This document shows, piece after piece, positions 61,787 through 64,000 of a stretch of DNA of 64,000 bases. Below the pieces are notes generated by a model. That model saw only the letters and a list, made by a program, of their open reading frames with translations, ran no database searches and was not told where the DNA came from. The DNA is from Candidatus Neomicrothrix sp. UBA2517 (lineage in GTDB: Bacteria > Actinomycetota > Acidimicrobiia > Acidimicrobiales > UBA8592). A program made the translations under genes and the position numbers. The stretch's first letter is position 1. Every line of letters begins with the position of its first letter. The stretch lies in contig DDNP01000003.1 of the NCBI GenBank assembly GCA_002341185.1, positions 1 through 64,000 on the forward strand. Reading direction: 5' to 3'.

Positions 61787-62946
61787 ATGAACCAAAGCAA
61801 ATAGAGGCAAATCTAGACCCTCAAGTTATTCATGCAATGCTCCTGAGGTTAAAAGATACAAAGTGGCCCCCAACAATAGGAGAAGACAGCTGGGATTATG
61901 GTGTGCCGAAGCAGTGGATGAAGGACATGGTCAATTATTGGACCACCGAGTGGAAGTGGGAAAATGTGGCTACCCAGATAAATGAATGGGAGCACTTTTC
62001 TGTCACCATAGATGAGGTACCCATCCATTACCTGTACGCACCGGGCAAAGGGCCAAACCCAAAGCCATTAATTTTAACCCACGGATGGCCGTGGACATTT
62101 TGGGATTTCAAAGACATCATCGGCCCATTAAGCGATCCTGAAAAGTTTGGGGGAGACCCAAAGGATAGCTTTGATGTGTATGTTCCTTCGCTTCCGGGAT
62201 TCATCTTCTCTTCACCGTTAACCAAAGCTGGTGTTGACGTCCGCGAAGTAGCGAAACTATGGAACACCTTAATGACAGATGTTCTTGGTCACAAGAAGTT
62301 TTGTGCTCATGGTGGAGATTGGGGGGCTTTGGTAACAGCACACCTAGCCCATGAGTTCCCTGATTCGCTTATCGGAGCTCATATGAGTTTAAGTGTTATT
62401 CCCGGGCTAGATAGGCGAAGCTTGCCCCCCGAATCATGGGGTGAGCATGAACAGTGGAAGATAGAGAGAAGTAAAGAGGCAGAGGACACAATACGGTCGC
62501 ATATCACCACGCATTTATTAGACCCTCAGACACTTGCATACGGGTTGGCTGATTCTCCAGTAGCTACAGCAGCGTGGATATGGGAACGAAGAAGAAACTG
62601 GAGTGATAATACCGGTGAAGTAGAGCAATCATTCACAAGAGAGCATTTATGTACCACAGCGTCTCTCTATTGGTGTACTGGCTCCATAGGGTCTTCTCTC
62701 AGGATCTATCACGAGCACTTTAAAAAACCGTGGCCCCTTGTCCACGAACGAATTCCTAGACTCGAAGCTCCGACAGGAGTAGCGGTCTTCCCTAAAGATG
62801 TTGTGCACCTCCCACATGCGACTTTGGAGAAATACACGAATCTTAAACAATACTCTGTGATGCCTTCCGGAGGGCATTTCGCAGCAGCAGAAAAACCAGA
62901 ACTTGCAACAGAAGATATAAAAAAGTTTTTCAGAAAACTTCGCTAA
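61783..62946 (+). CDS. Epoxide hydrolase family protein (EHN type)
   Basis: Alpha/beta hydrolase with the N-terminal EHN domain, 387 residues. LRLKDTKWPPTIGEDSWDYG and WMKDMVNYWTTEWKWENVATQ are the EHN part. LTHGWPWTFWDF forms the oxyanion hole. The nucleophile Asp lies in AHGGDWGALVTAHL, and the His in SGGHFAAAEKPE. The epoxide substrate is unknown; it may be a terpenoid, fatty acid or arene oxide. Its stop overlaps the convergent kinase-like gene (CTAA). Confidence 0.93.
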   Translation: MNEPKQIEANLDPQVIHAMLLRLKDTKWPPTIGEDSWDYGVPKQWMKDMVNYWTTEWKWENVATQINEWEHFSVTIDEVPIHYLYAPGKGPNPKPLILTHGWPWTFWDFKDIIGPLSDPEKFGGDPKDSFDVYVPSLPGFIFSSPLTKAGVDVREVAKLWNTLMTDVLGHKKFCAHGGDWGALVTAHLAHEFPDSLIGAHMSLSVIPGLDRRSLPPESWGEHEQWKIERSKEAEDTIRSHITTHLLDPQTLAYGLADSPVATAAWIWERRRNWSDNTGEVEQSFTREHLCTTASLYWCTGSIGSSLRIYHEHFKKPWPLVHERIPRLEAPTGVAVFPKDVVHLPHATLEKYTNLKQYSVMPSGGHFAAAEKPELATEDIKKFFRKLR

Positions 62947-63980
62947 AGTTCCTTTAATTTCATTTTTGAAGCTTCAAGAAGCGCATCGATACGGGCATTG
63001 AATCCTGCCATCTCATCACCAATATCTTTATTTCCCATAGCTCCGGCTGTAAACCTAACTCTAACGCCTTCAGTAATTGCGGCTAGACGCCAAAATTGAA
63101 AAGCAACATAGAACGGCAAGTTTGAAAGGTCCCGACCTGAAGCTGATTGATACCTTTCAGCAACCATTTCGGGAGTGATATACCCTTCTGCAAGCGTTGG
63201 AGCATCGCTCATAATAAGTGAATCTGACGAGTTCCTCTCACCCCACCACATAAGCATCCCACCTAAATCTGCAAGTACATCACCAAGAGTACATAACTCC
63301 CAATCCAATACAGCTGCAACTCGGTTATCAGCACCAATCATGCAATTATCAAGACGATAATCACCATGGGTTATTCCGTAACCATCTTGAGTCGGAACAC
63401 ATCTTTCAAGTTCTTTATGGAGTTCGTAGAAAAGCGGCATATCTCTATCAGATCCCTCATCTACTTGCCGCTTCCACCTTCGTAATTGTCGACCAACATA
63501 ATCCTCACGTTTCCCTAAATCGCCAAGCCCAACGGTCTCAGGATCAACGTTATGAAGAGTAGCTAGAGTCTCGACAAGTGAAATGCTTTGGGTCCTTCGA
63601 TCAGATGGCGAAAAGTTCTTAGCATCAATACGGTCTTTTACTATATTGCCTTCAACAAAATCCATAATAAAGAAAGGGGCACCCGTAACTTTTTCGTGTT
63701 CACACATCCCAACAATTCCTGGCACGGGTACATCACTATCTCCTAAAGCAGAAATAATTTTATGCTCACGACCCATGTCATGGGCCGAAGCAAGTATGTG
63801 ACCTGTAGGGGGTCTCCGGAGAATCCATTTTCTTCCGTCTTCATCCGACAGCATGTAAGTAAGGTTTGATCTGCCGTGAGTAACCACCTCAAAAATGACT
63901 TCGCCAACAACCCTTACTCGTTCACTAAGCCATTCTGTGACATTCGCTTTATCAATTCCTGGAAGATCATCATTACTCAT
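62943..63980 (-). CDS. Phosphotransferase (APH/choline-kinase fold) family protein
   Basis: 345 residues, protein-kinase-like fold as in the APH domain linked with acyl-CoA dehydrogenases in ACAD10/11. VVTHGRSNLTYMLSDEDG is the nucleotide-loop region; LRRPPTGHILASAHDMGREH follows. The catalytic loop is GITHGDYRLDNCMIG, and the metal Asp is in VLDWELCTLGDVLADLGG. Such proteins often phosphorylate 4-hydroxyacyl-CoAs in beta-oxidation; this is inference from family and context, not resistance. A leaderless-type box lies directly upstream. Confidence 0.9.
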   Translation of the reverse strand: MSNDDLPGIDKANVTEWLSERVRVVGEVIFEVVTHGRSNLTYMLSDEDGRKWILRRPPTGHILASAHDMGREHKIISALGDSDVPVPGIVGMCEHEKVTGAPFFIMDFVEGNIVKDRIDAKNFSPSDRRTQSISLVETLATLHNVDPETVGLGDLGKREDYVGRQLRRWKRQVDEGSDRDMPLFYELHKELERCVPTQDGYGITHGDYRLDNCMIGADNRVAAVLDWELCTLGDVLADLGGMLMWWGERNSSDSLIMSDAPTLAEGYITPEMVAERYQSASGRDLSNLPFYVAFQFWRLAAITEGVRVRFTAGAMGNKDIGDEMAGFNARIDALLEASKMKLKEL

Positions 63981-63986
63981 TCTTGA

Positions 63987-63992
63987 AGCGTA
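63987..63992 (-). promoter_or_regulatory. -10 box directly before the APH-fold gene
   Basis: On the minus strand TACGCT ends six bases before ATG 63980 and no Shine-Dalgarno is present. The right edge of the window lies eight bases further, so any -35 is unseen. Confidence 0.4.
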
Positions 63993-64000
63993 GAGCGTAA

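Noticed and set aside
62943..63980. Aminoglycoside resistance gene
   Set aside because: The fold is shared, but the sequence resembles the ACAD10/11-associated phosphotransferases of acyl-CoA catabolism, and the context is metabolic.
1..64000. CRISPR array, prophage, transposon or integrative element
   Set aside because: No spaced direct repeats, transposase, integrase, phage structural gene or tRNA attachment site was seen.

Overview
The window is AT-rich (about 40% G+C by eye), gene-dense bacterial DNA that looks chromosomal. I see no plasmid, phage, insertion-sequence, tRNA, rRNA or CRISPR signature. The best fit is an actinobacterial lineage, most likely a low-GC, compact, probably aquatic member of the Acidimicrobiia. 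The support is the actinobacterial coiled-coil insertion in RpoC, a short adenylate kinase, the linkage rplM-rpsI-glmM-glmS, a mycothiol-family DinB-like protein, an F420-type LLM oxidoreductase and a 'sunset'-like tail on ribosomal protein L22. The class assignment is inference.

Region 1 (1-9353) holds the end of rpoB, rpoC, and then rpsL-rpsG-fusA-tuf. Region 2 (9365-24551) is a nearly unbroken S10-spc-alpha ribosomal superoperon: rpsJ, a 227-base gap, rplC to rplO, secY, adk, infA, rpmJ, rpsM, rpsK, rpsD, rpoA, rplQ. Many joints are TAATG or ATGA overlaps, which suggests translational coupling. map is missing between adk and infA. infA appears to start at a CTG codon.

Region 3 (24584-37330) carries truA, rplM-rpsI, glmM, a greatly enlarged GlmS homologue, the NAD(P)HX repair gene nnr, alr, a P1-family peptidase, and the t6A/ribosome-modification operon tsaE-tsaB-rimI-tsaD. 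These genes supply tRNA modification, amino-sugar precursors and D-alanine for the wall.

Region 4 (37392-63980) is accessory and metabolic, with frequent strand switches and short operons. It contains two acyl-CoA dehydrogenases, two enoyl-CoA hydratase-like proteins, a MaoC hydratase, a thiolase beside an HMG-CoA-synthase-like/OB-fold fusion, and a class III CoA-transferase. It also contains a phytanoyl-CoA dioxygenase-like enzyme, a Rieske oxygenase, a carotenoid oxygenase, an LLM flavin/F420 enzyme, an SDR, an aldo/keto reductase, an epoxide hydrolase, a dienelactone hydrolase, an EthD-like protein, two EamA exporters, an S9 peptidase and a trypsin-like lipoprotein. Together they suggest oxidation of lipid-like, terpenoid or aromatic substrates through CoA thioesters.

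The most unusual points are: (i) loss of three of the four cysteines of the second RpoC zinc site; (ii) the 1143-residue GlmS homologue; (iii) L22 with an acidic, repeat-bearing, domain-tipped extension; (iv) the CTG start of infA; (v) a recurring TANNNT box 6-7 bases before start codons, suggesting leaderless mRNAs; (vi) convergent genes whose stop codons abut or overlap; (vii) an HMG-CoA-synthase-like protein lacking its catalytic cysteine. I did not find a convincing undescribed multi-gene defence or mobile system. No gene-free stretch exceeds 300 bases; the longest is 9686-9912.
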